This document shows positions 15,991 to 23,940 of a DNA stretch of 25,594 bases, one piece after another. The notes beneath the pieces are model-generated. The model was not told the origin of the DNA. It did no database searches and saw only the letters and a list, made by a program, of their open reading frames with translations. The translations under genes and the position numbers were made by a program. Each line of letters begins with the position of its first letter. The stretch's first letter is position 1. Source of the DNA: a virus; the IMG/VR virus record IMGVR_UViG_3300027821_000026, positions 1 to 25,594 of that record. One strand, 5' to 3'.

Positions 15991-16747
15991 GCTTCAACTC
16001 CTCGAGCGCCTGCTCGGCGATGCGGGGGCACTTCTTGGCGAAGCCCTCCCAGATGTACTTGTTGCTGCGCGTGGCGTAGCCCGACCGCGCCATCAGGCGC
16101 GCGCGCTCGAGCAGCCGCTCCTCGCTGCCGGCGCAGCCGTAATCAAAATTGTAGGCGGCGTGGAAACCGAAGTGCCGTGCGGTGGGATCCGGTCGCGTGG
16201 TCTCGAATGCAAACTGCAGCGCCAAGTTCTCCGGTGCCCACTCAAAACCGGCGTGCTCGAGGCTCGGCCGATACTTGCGGCAATAGAGGTCGTCATCGAG
16301 GTCGGTGATGCAGGGAAACTGTGCGCGATGCTTCCGCACGTAACGCAGCAAGCTGGTCGAGCGCAGACAGAACCCGCCGTTGCCGACGTTAAGCCCGTCC
16401 TTGTACCACCACGGCGCGCCGACATAGTCGTACTGCAGATACTCGTCGCGCCACATGCTGGGATCGACCACCCACGAATCCCACTGGATGCACAGGCTGT
16501 GCGAGGTGTGCACGTGCAATGGCACGTCGTACCAGAAACTGCGCGACCAGCCCTGCTTGGTGGGCCAGTCCGGCACCGCGACCACCCGCCGGCCGGGGCG
16601 CTTGAACTGCGCCACGCGATCGGTGAGCACGAGCACGTCGCCGAACGTGGCTTGCCGCTCGCTGTCCTGCAGGGCGAGCTGCGCCAACTCGTGCTCGCGC
16701 GTCTCGATGATGACCAGTGTCACATCAGGCAGCTGCAGCATTGCCAT
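15971..16747 (-). CDS. DUF5672 family protein, probable glycosyltransferase-like
   Basis: A 258-residue protein with the DUF5672 hallmarks: LCIQWDSWVVDPSMW (about 85-99), LQYDYVGAPWW (104-114), VGNGGFCLRSTSLLRY (121-136) and an acidic DLDDDLYCRK (149-158). Family members sit in glycan clusters and resemble GT-A glycosyltransferases, the Asp of 'QWDS' likely taking the nucleotide-sugar metal role. ATG 16747 lies inside the preceding small gene; a second ATG two codons on (16741) gives MLQLPDVTLV. The latter would have been kept if the small gene was inserted later. It is followed closely by the FkbM-like methyltransferase. Enzyme activity has not been shown by the sequence alone. Confidence 0.85.
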   Translation of the reverse strand: MAMLQLPDVTLVIIETREHELAQLALQDSERQATFGDVLVLTDRVAQFKRPGRRVVAVPDWPTKQGWSRSFWYDVPLHVHTSHSLCIQWDSWVVDPSMWRDEYLQYDYVGAPWWYKDGLNVGNGGFCLRSTSLLRYVRKHRAQFPCITDLDDDLYCRKYRPSLEHAGFEWAPENLALQFAFETTRPDPTARHFGFHAAYNFDYGCAGSEERLLERARLMARSGYATRSNKYIWEGFAKKCPRIAEQALEELKHGRATI

Positions 16748-16937
16748 TGCCTTCTAAATCTTTCTTATGCTCTCTCAACCAACGCCGCGCTTCAGCGCGG
16801 GTTGAAAATTCGGCCAACACTTCTCGCTGGACCATTTCCCTGCCATCGGGAAGAAAACTATGATGCCAATAAGCTCCTAAGATTGACCAATGATTAGGTG
16901 CCGCCCGTTCAATTCGCAGTTCCGTTTTTTTACTCAT
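16725..16937 (-). CDS. Small AT-richer inserted gene, unknown function
   Basis: A 70-residue protein beginning MSKKTELRIERAAPNHWSIL at ATG 16937, which overlaps the preceding TGA as ATGA. It is basic and aromatic, with a probable two-stranded start, HHSFLPDGREMVQ and a helix FSTRAEARRWLREHKKDL, ending GNGNAAAA. The frame is open ten codons further upstream, but those codons belong to the previous gene. Its bases are visibly more A+T-rich than both neighbours, and the segment is flanked by an 8-base direct repeat (TGCAGCAT at 16734 and 16937). Both points suggest a late insertion. A compact DNA- or RNA-binding role is conceivable but there is no motif to prove it. Confidence 0.65.
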   Translation of the reverse strand: MSKKTELRIERAAPNHWSILGAYWHHSFLPDGREMVQREVLAEFSTRAEARRWLREHKKDLEGNGNAAAA

Positions 16938-16944
16938 GCAGCAT
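16734..16944. repeat. Short direct repeats flanking the small gene at 16725-16937
   Basis: TGCAGCAT occurs at 16734-16741 and again at 16937-16944, 203 bases apart (10 of 11 bases match if extended right by three). Deleting one copy with the intervening bases would let the upstream gene end ...DAAAA-TGA and keep an ATG for the DUF5672 gene. An 8-base match alone can be chance. Confidence 0.4.
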
Positions 16945-17209
16945 CGCTCTTGCTGTGCATGTCCCACCAGTGGGCGCGCAGTTGCGCGTTATGCGCCGCA
17001 ACGATGTCGCGCGCGTCCTGCTCGAGGCAGCCGTAACAGACGATGCGATGGTCCTGATCGATGACGCGCCATCGGCAGGTGTGACCGTCATGCGCCGCGC
17101 GCCAAGGCGAAGGCCCCTTCTTTGTGGATGACGTTGTTGTCGTGGCGCCACGCCTGCGCGACGGCCTGAACCACGGTTTCGGTCGAAATATCAGAGATGC
17201 AAGCCGCAC
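16934..17209 (-). CDS. Small Cys-containing protein overlapping the glycosyltransferase 9 gene
   Basis: The frame from about 17090 down to TGA 16936 reads DGHTCRWRVIDQDHRIVCYG, then CLEQDARDIVAAHNAQLRAH and WWDMHSKSDAA. My count of 51 codons here gives GC of about 69/47/78 % at positions 1/2/3, the signature of a real high-GC gene; the competing ATG frame at 17091 gives 47/78/69. No ATG, GTG or TTG begins this frame near 17090. The nearest start is GTG 17209, with a very strong AAGGGAGG upstream, which makes a 91-residue protein overlapping the glycosyltransferase by 122 bases. The Cys pattern C...(13)CYGC could bind metal, but one more ligand is missing. Function unknown; the start is uncertain. 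Confidence 0.5.
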   Translation of the reverse strand: MRLASLIFRPKPWFRPSRRRGATTTTSSTKKGPSPWRAAHDGHTCRWRVIDQDHRIVCYGCLEQDARDIVAAHNAQLRAHWWDMHSKSDAA

Positions 17210-18167
17210 CGTCGCCTCCCTTGTTGATCACGCATGTCGAGATGTCATCGTGCAGGCGATGACAGGGCCAGCACGGCACGCGATCCGGGTTGGCGTGCAA
17301 CGTGGTCGTGTTGATCCAGTGCTTGGTGATGTTCTCGACGCTGGCGTGGCTAACCATGACCACTTTCGGCATCGGCTCGAACGCCACCGCCCAGGCCGGC
17401 CCGGTGTCGGGTGTCACCACCAGCGACGCGCCGTGCACCAATCCGAGCGATGTGCGCAGCGGCCACGCCTTCTCGCCGCTTTCCTGTGGCACCGCCAGAT
17501 GCAGCCCATCGCGCGTGCCGTTCTGTATCTCGACCACGTCGCGGATGGCTGTGGCCATGGAGTGCTCTTTCTCGCTCGGCCCCCCAAGCAGCATCACCGG
17601 CGCGCCAAGCTCCTTGATGATGCGAGCGATGCAGTTGGGCGCGTACGGATAGACCTTGTCGATGCGCGTGCCTGACAGCACCCAGCAGATATAGCGCTCG
17701 CCCATGATTGCAGTCGCCTGCTTGGCGAACGCCCGCTCCTCTTCGGTGGTGTAGTACAGCGGCCCGAACTCGTATGGCACGCCGGCAATATCGTGCACGG
17801 TCTCGAGATATGAGCCGGCGCCGATCTTGCGGCGATACTCCGGCGGCCACCAGAACGCGGTCATCATCTTGAAAAACGCATGCCGGCCCTCGCACGAATG
17901 CGACGCATGCACGAACACGTCGTACTCGTTGGCCCGCGTGTTCATCCAGTGCTGCCAAGCGATCAGGTCATCCTTCGGCAAATCCCGCTCTGGCTTCTTG
18001 ATCGTCAGCTTGTCGATGTGCGGGTTGTGCAGATAAACGACATGGTTGGGCTCGGAGCTGATGACCTCGGTCATGTAGCCTTGCCGCTTCAGCGGCGCGA
18101 GCACAGAGGCAGCGATGAGGTTGTCGCCAACCCCGCCAAGACGCGCGACGCAAGCCCAGCGCTTCAA
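17088..18167 (-). CDS. Glycosyltransferase family 9 (heptosyltransferase-like)
   Basis: A 359-residue GT-B enzyme. The N-lobe opens CVARLGGVGDNLIAASVLAP (residues 6-25), the usual 'r.galGD.l...p.l..L' start. The C-lobe has CWVLSGTRIDKVYP (about 161-174), VMLLGGPSEKEH (191-202) and the nucleotide-sugar motif LVVTPDTGPAWAVAF (249-263). A Cys-rich tail (CWPCHRLHDDISTC) is also found in family members. The start is TTG 18167 with an ideal GGAGGT five bases before, overlapping the preceding TGA as TTGA. Family 9 enzymes move heptose or other sugars onto lipopolysaccharide core or proteins. In a structural operon the acceptor may be a virion protein or the host surface; the sequence does not decide. 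Confidence 0.88.
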   Translation of the reverse strand: MKRWACVARLGGVGDNLIAASVLAPLKRQGYMTEVISSEPNHVVYLHNPHIDKLTIKKPERDLPKDDLIAWQHWMNTRANEYDVFVHASHSCEGRHAFFKMMTAFWWPPEYRRKIGAGSYLETVHDIAGVPYEFGPLYYTTEEERAFAKQATAIMGERYICWVLSGTRIDKVYPYAPNCIARIIKELGAPVMLLGGPSEKEHSMATAIRDVVEIQNGTRDGLHLAVPQESGEKAWPLRTSLGLVHGASLVVTPDTGPAWAVAFEPMPKVVMVSHASVENITKHWINTTTLHANPDRVPCWPCHRLHDDISTCVINKGGDGAACISDISTETVVQAVAQAWRHDNNVIHKEGAFALARGA

Positions 18168-18439
18168 ACGCCACCTCCCATTTCACCGTGCACGATCGCC
18201 GCACCGAACAGCACTTCCGGCTCATACGGCTTGCCCGCCAGATAATCGAGCGTGCGCTTGTGCACCCGCAGCAGTTCGGTGAGCTTCTCGATCTGGCCGA
18301 GCCGGATGGCACAAAGCTTGGCCTTGTCGGTCACGCCGTTGGCCTCGGCATTACCTTCGTTGATCAGCGCTTGCAGTTCGCGCATGTGCGCATCGAACAC
18401 CGCCATGTGCGTCATATCGGTCATGCCATTCTCGGTCAT
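18164..18439 (-). CDS. Small helical protein after the head-tail connector, unknown function
   Basis: A 91-residue mostly helical protein. The start region MTENGMTDMTHMAVFDAHMR has four Met; ATG 18439 follows GGGAGG at ten bases. Then come helices ELQALINEGNAEANG and AIRLGQIEKLTELLRVHKRTL, followed by DYLAGKPYEPEVLFGAA and a Gly-rich end MGGGV. The stop overlaps the glycosyltransferase TTG start, and its last codons hold that gene's ribosome site, so the two are translationally coupled. It directly follows the connector gene and could be a head-completion helper. No family recognised. Confidence 0.7.
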   Translation of the reverse strand: MTENGMTDMTHMAVFDAHMRELQALINEGNAEANGVTDKAKLCAIRLGQIEKLTELLRVHKRTLDYLAGKPYEPEVLFGAAIVHGEMGGGV

Positions 18440-18466
18440 GGTTTTTTGGCCTCCCAGTTTGTTAGT

Positions 18467-19093
18467 TCACACGAAATTTGTCTGATACGGCTCGAGCAGC
18501 GCAGTGGCCTCGGCCGACAACGCTCCAGCACCCGGGATCGTGCCGACCCACAGATCGGTTCGGCCGATGCCGTCGACCGTTTCCGATCGCGCCCGCGGAT
18601 CGCGCGCTCGTGCATACCAGCTCTCCTTGATCAGGATCAGCACGGCACGCTCGATGTCCCGCGGCAGCGTCGTCAGCAGCTCATAGCCACCGACATACTT
18701 GACCGTGATGTTGGTCGCGGCCGGCCAGCAGCAGCGCATCCCTGACGCATTCAGGCGCCAGATGAAGCCGCTCTTTGGGTCGTAATCGTAATCTCCGGCG
18801 GTCAGCGTCAGTGTCCCCTCGATGAACTCGAGGATGCTCGTCACTGGCCAGTGCGACGGAAACAGTGGCTGCGCAGAACCGGGACAGAGTCGGAAACTGT
18901 CGATCACCGTGGCTTGTGACAGCGCTCGTCCGCAGTAGGAGGCAGCCACTTCCGACTGCTCGCTGATATAACGCGAGAGGATATTGTCGCTGTTGTTGTC
19001 CTCGATGTTCAGCTCTTCCTTGACCGTCTCGAGTACGGTGAGGTCGTTCGTGACCGGCGGGGCAACGAACGTCGTCTTGTACGGATCAGCCAT
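18467..19093 (-). CDS. Head-tail connector (adaptor) protein, gp6 / phiE125 gp8-like
   Basis: A 208-residue protein. The frame is open to 19255, but those codons lie within the collagen-like gene; ATG 19093 overlaps its end by eight bases and gives [20 protein letters not shown]. The helical N-half [20 protein letters not shown], followed by [20 protein letters not shown], matches the 'L..vKe.L.i.....D..l...I..A......cgR.l' pattern of phage adaptor proteins. Strands and a final helix follow: [40 protein letters not shown] and [20 protein letters not shown]. Adaptors form the ring under the portal that receives the head-closure protein. Confidence 0.88.
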   Translation of the reverse strand: MADPYKTTFVAPPVTNDLTVLETVKEELNIEDNNSDNILSRYISEQSEVAASYCGRALSQATVIDSFRLCPGSAQPLFPSHWPVTSILEFIEGTLTLTAGDYDYDPKSGFIWRLNASGMRCCWPAATNITVKYVGGYELLTTLPRDIERAVLILIKESWYARARDPRARSETVDGIGRTDLWVGTIPGAGALSAEATALLEPYQTNFV

Positions 19094-20300
19094 GCGAGGA
19101 GGTCTCGGCCTCGAACTGTTCGAACAGGATGCGCAGATCGAGCACCGGCCCGTCAGCGCCGCTCGCCATGACCGGGACGGCCAGATAGTGCTCGCGATCC
19201 ACCCGCCACGAGATGACGCTATCGCCCGGCTCGCCCTTCTCGCCGCGCTCGCCACGATGGCCGGTTTTGCCGCTCGGCCCGATCTGCCAGCCCGGTCCAG
19301 GGCAGGGGCCGGGGTTGTCTTTCATGGCAACGAACCAGCTCGCATTCAGCGTCACAACGTCGAGGTGCGCATAGGTCTTCGCCGGATCGTACGTCTTGCA
19401 GATATTCAGGCTGCGGCCGGGCACACCGGGCGCACCAGCTCGCGCCAAGCAGACCCAATCGGCACTGTCGAGGCCGCGCGCGGTATCGCAGCGCGCTTGG
19501 TAGGTGCCGGACTCGTGCACCACGACATCGCCCTGGTAGTGCACGACGTCGGCCTGCCACGCCTTGGCCACCGGCAATTTCCCGGGCGGGCCTTCGGCAC
19601 CGCGCTCGCCAGGGGCACCGGGCGCACCGGGGGCACCGGGATCGCCAGCATCACCTTTGGCGCCAGGAGTGCCTGGATCACCTTTGGTGCCAATTCCTGG
19701 CTCGCCGGGCGCGCCTGTATCGCCTTTCGCGCCGGCTGGTCCCATCGGTCCAGGCGGGCCGGCGACGCTCTCTCCGGCCGGCCCTGCAGGGCCTGGAGGC
19801 CCTTGTGGCCCGATGTCGCCAGGGGCACCCCGATCGCCTGTATCGCCCTTGGCACCGGGTGCGCCGTCGGCGCCGGCCGGGCCCGTGATGCTCTCGCCTG
19901 CTGGTCCCATCGGCCCCACGTCGCCCTTGTCGCCCTTGTCGCCCTTGGCTCCAGCGGCGCCATCTGCGCCTGGGTCGCCCTTTGCGCCGGGTGCGCCATC
20001 GGCGCCCCGCTCGCCGGGTGCACCGGTTGCTCCCGGCGCTCCATCTGCGCCCGGCAGCCCGGGCTCGCCATCGCGCACCTCGGCCAGCCGATCGCGTATC
20101 GAGCGTTCGAGCCGCTCGAGCCGCAGTTCGCGCTCGGCGTCGCGCCGCTCGAGGTCGGCTAGCGCGGCGGCGAGCCGCAGTGTGCTCTCGCGCTCGATCC
20201 GGGCGGCGACCGCGCCCAGCTCCTCGGCGAGAACGTCATACGGCGACGAGGTGGCGGCCATGAGATGCGCGGAATCCGCGCCGGAGTTGCTCAGTGTCAT
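19086..20300 (-). CDS. Collagen-like fibre protein with carbohydrate-binding-type modules
   Basis: A 404-residue protein from ATG 20300 (behind GAGGG, inside the portal's 3' end); 41 further codons upstream are portal shadow. Residues about 22-76 form a charged coiled coil ([20 protein letters not shown]), a likely trimeriser. Residues 78-239 hold 52 Gly-X-Y triplets, rich in GAP, GAK and GDT, broken at GESIT, GESVA and GI. Two modules follow: [20 protein letters not shown] (about 246-285) and [20 protein letters not shown] (about 303-338). Both have the 'W/Y..G/D VV....YxA' look of chitin-binding-type (CBM5/12-like) modules. Six more triplets and an acidic tail finish it. Likely a trimeric fibre on the virion; its neighbours portal and adaptor suggest a head or neck location. 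Confidence 0.9.
   Translation of the reverse strand: MTLSNSGADSAHLMAATSSPYDVLAEELGAVAARIERESTLRLAAALADLERRDAERELRLERLERSIRDRLAEVRDGEPGLPGADGAPGATGAPGERGADGAPGAKGDPGADGAAGAKGDKGDKGDVGPMGPAGESITGPAGADGAPGAKGDTGDRGAPGDIGPQGPPGPAGPAGESVAGPPGPMGPAGAKGDTGAPGEPGIGTKGDPGTPGAKGDAGDPGAPGAPGAPGERGAEGPPGKLPVAKAWQADVVHYQGDVVVHESGTYQARCDTARGLDSADWVCLARAGAPGVPGRSLNICKTYDPAKTYAHLDVVTLNASWFVAMKDNPGPCPGPGWQIGPSGKTGHRGERGEKGEPGDSVISWRVDREHYLAVPVMASGADGPVLDLRILFEQFEAETSSHG
19581..20069 (-). repeat. Coding Gly-X-Y (collagen) repeat tract
   Basis: Nine-base-periodic GC-rich sequence coding 52 Gly-X-Y triplets in four runs of 20, 13, 7 and 12, with short breaks after GES (twice) and after GEP-GI. GAP and GAK/GDT-type triplets dominate; charged Lys/Asp pairs such as KGD are frequent, as in bacterial collagens that fold without hydroxyproline. 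A plus-strand shadow reads Pro-Gly-Ala repeats. Confidence 0.92.
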
Positions 20301-21636
20301 AGGCGCGCCCTCGCTGCTGGTCGTCCTGCTTGGCGGGCTTTCCGTCGGCCGGCGCAGGTGGTGCAGGCGGTGCTGCTGGCTGCGGCTGCGGCTGCTGCTG
20401 ATCGTGCCAGTCGAGGGGCACATCCTGTTGCTGCACGCGGATATCGTCGCCGCCCGAAACGCGGCTCAAGCCCTCGGTGGCGCGCGCCTCGTTGATGGTG
20501 CGGATGCCGCCTGAGATACTCTTCGACAACGCCTCCATGCGGTCTTTTTCGGCCGAGCGCAGCAGCGCCGCAGTGTCGAATTCGATGTACTCGTCGGGCA
20601 CACCGCGTAGCCCGAACAGCGCACCGAAAGCTTCCTCGATGTGCGCGATGCAGAACCCAAGCCCCGACGCCAACCAGAATTGCATCAGCGCCTCGGTCGA
20701 GGCGAACGGGGTTTCGCCGATGCCCAGGATCTGCAGCGGGATGCGATAGACCAGCGCGATATGGCTCTCGGTGAGTTTCATCACCTCGGCCAATTCAGCG
20801 TCCTTGGCCGAGCTGCCGAGCGGAAATGGTTTCAGGCCGGCCGTCATGATCGGCGTGCCGCCCTGGTTCAGTCCTTGCGACTGCTCGTTCCAGCGATCGC
20901 GCAGCCGCTCGGCTTCGTCCTTGGTGAGCTTCGCATCGGTGCTCAGGATGGCCGACGGCCGCGCTTGGTTCATGTAGAACGCGATCTGCTGCCGAGTGAT
21001 CGCGCTGTTGGCCGCGACGTCGAGTGCTGCCGCCATCAGTGGCGACTCGCCCCGCAACTGGTTGCGCGTGGTGTGCAGGCGAATGTGCAGCACGTCGCGC
21101 GCCGGCACGATCAGACGCTCGCCCGCCAGCCTGCGGTCGATAATTTCGTTGCCGCCGAGATGATAGAACACCTCGCCGTTGACCGCGATCTGCGCCCCGC
21201 TTTCGCGCGGGCTCATCAGGTGCAGTTCGCTGATCTCAAAGCGGTCGTTGCGCAAGCCCAATGCGTAGGTGTTGCCGTCAAGATAAAGCGAGCGCGTGGC
21301 ATTGAGCATGAAGTCCGAGATCGACTGGTACGAGTTCGGCCGGCGCAGCAGCCGTGACAGCGCCGAATTCGTCACCCGATCGCGCCCACCTTGATTGTTG
21401 GCGCGCCAGTGATCGCCCGTGCACATCGCCACCGTTTGCGAATAAGCCGCGATGCAGGCCTCGACCATGGCCGACTGGCTCGAGGCGGGGACCACATCGT
21501 AGCCCATCTGCCACCAATTCCAGTAACTGCCGACGTCCGCCGGCAGCCATCCGCCGCTGACCGGCAGATAGTACGCGCCGGCTGATGCCGTCTTGGTCAA
21601 CCATGACGGCAACAGTCGCGTGAGAAGATTGGCCAT
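20236..21636 (-). CDS. Portal protein (HK97 family)
   Basis: A 466-residue portal, the dodecameric vertex ring for DNA packaging and exit. Family marks in order: [20 protein letters not shown] (about 59-78), [15 protein letters not shown] (95-109), [14 protein letters not shown] (117-130), [29 protein letters not shown] (about 182-201), then [20 protein letters not shown]. Next are the C-terminal clip and crown [20 protein letters not shown] and [36 protein letters not shown]. The last 60 residues are Gln/Pro/Ala-rich and extend beyond the usual family length of about 400-420. The ATG follows three bases after the methyltransferase stop without a clear ribosome site, so translation is probably coupled. 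It lies downstream of the capsid gene, opposite to HK97. Confidence 0.95.
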   Translation of the reverse strand: MANLLTRLLPSWLTKTASAGAYYLPVSGGWLPADVGSYWNWWQMGYDVVPASSQSAMVEACIAAYSQTVAMCTGDHWRANNQGGRDRVTNSALSRLLRRPNSYQSISDFMLNATRSLYLDGNTYALGLRNDRFEISELHLMSPRESGAQIAVNGEVFYHLGGNEIIDRRLAGERLIVPARDVLHIRLHTTRNQLRGESPLMAAALDVAANSAITRQQIAFYMNQARPSAILSTDAKLTKDEAERLRDRWNEQSQGLNQGGTPIMTAGLKPFPLGSSAKDAELAEVMKLTESHIALVYRIPLQILGIGETPFASTEALMQFWLASGLGFCIAHIEEAFGALFGLRGVPDEYIEFDTAALLRSAEKDRMEALSKSISGGIRTINEARATEGLSRVSGGDDIRVQQQDVPLDWHDQQQPQPQPAAPPAPPAPADGKPAKQDDQQRGRAYDTEQLRRGFRASHGRHLVAV

Positions 21637-21639
21637 CTA

Positions 21640-22134
21640 TCATTTGTCCGGAGTGAAGCCGACGACTGCGAAGGACCAAGCTAAATCTCGCTCACTATGG
21701 ATGACGTTGACGAAGCCGAGATCAGAGACAATCTTCGCCATCTGTGCGGGCCGCCACGAGTGTAGATGTTTCCTGTTGTTTTGGGGAAGCCAATATTCCA
21801 TGTCCTCGCTAGGCAAATATAGAAACAGCACGCCGCCAGGTTTCAGCCGAGATTTCCAGTGCTCGAGCGCAGCAACTGGATTCTCCAGATGCTCGAGGCA
21901 GTGGCTGGAAAAGATATAGTCGACCACGTCGTCCGGCAGGTTCAGCGCGTGATGCCGATTGCCGTTGAGCACATCGATCGCGTACGCCCCGGGCAGCGCC
22001 GACACGGCTCCGCCGGCGCCGACATCAAACCCGGTGCCGCGGCAGAAATGCTTGGCCGCTTCCAAAATGAAGCGGTAGGCATGGCCGCGCTTGAGATAGT
22101 CTGGATACGCGACGCCCTTGTACTCGTAGAACAT
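21640..22134 (-). CDS. SAM-dependent methyltransferase (class I, type 11/23-like)
   Basis: A 164-residue enzyme from ATG 22134, which shares its A with the preceding TGA (TGATG); a GTG one codon earlier (22137) is an alternative. Motif I reads GTGFDVGAGGAVSALPGA (33-50) and the acidic strand-2 end is AIDVLN (52-57). The strand-4 motif YIFSSHCLEHLENPVAALEH (73-92) is characteristic of small Methyltransf_11/23 enzymes that act on glycans or small molecules, and RLKPGGVLFLYLP (96-108) completes the fold. It is short but has all core motifs. It lies between the small Pro-rich gene and the portal. Together with the FkbM-like gene this makes two methyltransferases in the structural operon; the substrate is unknown. 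Confidence 0.85.
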   Translation of the reverse strand: MFYEYKGVAYPDYLKRGHAYRFILEAAKHFCRGTGFDVGAGGAVSALPGAYAIDVLNGNRHHALNLPDDVVDYIFSSHCLEHLENPVAALEHWKSRLKPGGVLFLYLPSEDMEYWLPQNNRKHLHSWRPAQMAKIVSDLGFVNVIHSERDLAWSFAVVGFTPDK

Positions 22135-22442
22135 CACCTATCGTCGCCTGGATTCCAATGCTCCACCTTCGGGGCGTCGACCGGAGTCTCTCCTTCGCCA
22201 CCGCCAGGAAGCTCGCTGTCGCCACCGGTTTGATAGTCGCGGATCGCATCCATTTCCGCCTGCGTCGGCGTCGGAACGGATGCGGCCTGATTAGCCATGG
22301 CCTCTGCGTTGCTGTCGACAGTCTCTTGCGACAGCGGTGGATAAGGCGGGTGCGATTCCGCTGTGCTCTGCCGCTCCATGGCCTTTTCGTTCTCGGGATA
22401 AAGATCGGCGGACTTCGTCGGCTCGACTGCGGGGGCCATCAT
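22134..22442 (-). CDS. Small acidic Pro-rich protein after the capsid gene, unknown function
   Basis: A 102-residue protein with few hydrophobic residues: MMAPAVEPTKSADLYPENEK, a Pro-rich HPPYPPLSQETVDSNAEAMA, then ASVPTPTQAEMDAIRDYQTG and a Gly/Glu run GGDSELPGGGEGETP, ending EHWNPGDDR. It is probably intrinsically disordered. Tandem ATGs lie at 22442 and 22439; AAAGGAG six bases upstream favours 22439 slightly. The gene begins 16 bases after the capsid terminator. Disordered small proteins in this place can be head decoration or scaffold-like helpers, but there is no diagnostic motif. Confidence 0.7.
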   Translation of the reverse strand: MMAPAVEPTKSADLYPENEKAMERQSTAESHPPYPPLSQETVDSNAEAMANQAASVPTPTQAEMDAIRDYQTGGDSELPGGGEGETPVDAPKVEHWNPGDDR

Positions 22443-22458
22443 CAGCTCCTTTGTTTGC

Positions 22459-22495
22459 TAAAAAAGCCGTGGCCCCGCGTAGTGGAAGCCACGGC
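22459..22495 (-). terminator. Intrinsic terminator downstream of the major capsid gene
   Basis: On the minus strand GCCGTGGC (22495-22488) pairs perfectly over eight bases with GCCACGGC (22473-22466), followed at once by TTTTTT (22465-22460). It lies 32 bases after the capsid stop. The AAGGAG of the next gene follows soon after the T-run, so reading through is needed for the portal and later genes. A strong candidate for lowering transcription after the abundant capsid protein. Confidence 0.88.
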
Positions 22496-22527
22496 AAGTA
22501 ACCTGGGAAGAGAGGCCAAATACAAGT

Positions 22528-23940
22528 CTAATCCCAGGCGAAGGTCTCCGACCATGCGACCACACCGCTGCGCCTCATAGCCCAATTGACGTCAAGGAGC
22601 ATGCGAATGCCGATGCAATCGGTCTGCCAGAGCGAACGCGTCGGTGCGGCAATCGTTGCCGGCGTGCCAGCGGTGCCGATCGCCAGCGGCGTGGTATCCT
22701 CCATATGAAGCACGGCCTGGTCCGAAACGGAAAAATTCGGAACGTCGCCGGTCGCAGTGATGAAGTCTGCAGCATCCATCGCGATCACGCGATCGAACGG
22801 AATGTTGGTCGACTGGATGATTGGCCAGCCAAACAACGTTCCAGCAGCGATCTCGCTCCGATACGGCGTGTCACCGGTCGTCGTGGTCTTGGTGACGATG
22901 TTGAGCGCACACGTCGGATTCATGATCCAGACCGGATTGCGGATATTGCCGTTGGTACCGGTGATCAGCGCGGTTGCCAGCACCTTGAAGTCGGCGATCA
23001 TGCCGTCGATGGTGGTCAGGGTCGAATTGGCGCTTTCGGTTACACCGTTGCGCAATCCGGCCGGTCGCGTGGTGTCGGCCGCAGTCGCATCGAGCAGCAC
23101 CGTATCGATCGCGACGCTGGTGTCCTCGACGATGGCTTGACGGATCAGAGCCTCGATCGCCGGAGTGCTATGCTCACTGATCTCTCTAGTGAAGGTCGAG
23201 ATCACGCCCATTTTCTTTGGGGTCAACGGCACCGCGGTGAACGCTCCCTGGCGCACGGGGATCGGAGCACCCTGGGCCACGAACGCCCCAGCGATGGTCG
23301 GGGTGGCAGAACGCGTCGGCAGCGAGATCACGCCGTTGCGGCCGAACGTAAACGAGCCGCCTTTGGCAGCCAGTGCCGGGTAGACCGAGTTCGGGATCAG
23401 CGCTGCAAAGAACTCGCCGATCGAGGTCTGCACCAGCTGCGAGGCCCAGCCCGACGTCACCGTGTCGGCCGGGATCGTTGCGGTCTTGTTGACGACGTCA
23501 AACACGGCCTTGGTGATGTCGTCCTCACCATAGGTGTCCTTGAGGATCTCATACGAGGACCGTTTCGATTGATCCATGTGGGTCTTGAGCTTGACCACCA
23601 GCGACCGCCACACATAGTCGGCGGGCTGGATCTTCTGCGCCGGCACCGCGAACGGACGCGGCGATGACAGACCGGGCGTCATTCCGTTTTGCTGGTGCAC
23701 GATGATGTTGTTGCCGGCCGCGGGCTGACTGGTTTGCGCCAGTCGCTGCTCGGCCTGCTGCAGGGTTGCGAGCGACTTCTCGGTGCGCTCGATCTTGCCG
23801 TTCAGCTCGGTGGTAATTGCGAGCTGATCATCGGTGACATTGGTGTCGTCGATGCCGGCGAGGTGCTCCTCGAGCTGATCACGTAGCGTGACGATATGGT
23901 TCTGCGCATCAGCGATGCGCTGAGTGATGGGAGACAACAT
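22528..23940 (-). CDS. Major capsid protein (HK97 fold)
   Basis: A 470-residue capsid protein. Residues 1 to about 75 form a coiled coil (LRDQLEEHLAGIDDTNVTDD, then ELNGKIERTEKSLATLQQAE), the delta/scaffold domain removed by the prohead protease in HK97-type phages. Cleavage is expected within about residues 85-140. The HK97-fold body is clear: GWASQLVQTSIGEFFAALIP, SFTFGRNGVISLPTRSATPT, a long strand-rich middle with PLTPKKMGVISTFTREISEH, then AIEALIRQAIVEDTSVAIDT (the spine helix), WIMNPTCALNIV, then GWPIIQSTNIP and a C-terminal TRSLWQTDCIGIRMLLDVNW. The start follows the protease stop by 48 bases. A strong terminator follows the gene. Confidence 0.96.
   Translation of the reverse strand: MLSPITQRIADAQNHIVTLRDQLEEHLAGIDDTNVTDDQLAITTELNGKIERTEKSLATLQQAEQRLAQTSQPAAGNNIIVHQQNGMTPGLSSPRPFAVPAQKIQPADYVWRSLVVKLKTHMDQSKRSSYEILKDTYGEDDITKAVFDVVNKTATIPADTVTSGWASQLVQTSIGEFFAALIPNSVYPALAAKGGSFTFGRNGVISLPTRSATPTIAGAFVAQGAPIPVRQGAFTAVPLTPKKMGVISTFTREISEHSTPAIEALIRQAIVEDTSVAIDTVLLDATAADTTRPAGLRNGVTESANSTLTTIDGMIADFKVLATALITGTNGNIRNPVWIMNPTCALNIVTKTTTTGDTPYRSEIAAGTLFGWPIIQSTNIPFDRVIAMDAADFITATGDVPNFSVSDQAVLHMEDTTPLAIGTAGTPATIAAPTRSLWQTDCIGIRMLLDVNWAMRRSGVVAWSETFAWD

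Noticed and set aside
16930-17091. ATG-started frame overlapping the glycosyltransferase stop (MTVTPADGASS...)
   Set aside because: Its start position is tidy, but codon-position GC (about 47/78/69) is wrong for a coding frame here, and the residues are a Ser/Thr/Arg mix. The alternative frame has the coding signature.
18984-20514. Plus-strand frames reading Pro-Gly-Ala repeats and Arg-rich text
   Set aside because: They are the complement of the Gly-X-Y tract and of the portal end; no ribosome site or domain, and the minus strand holds a recognisable collagen protein and portal.
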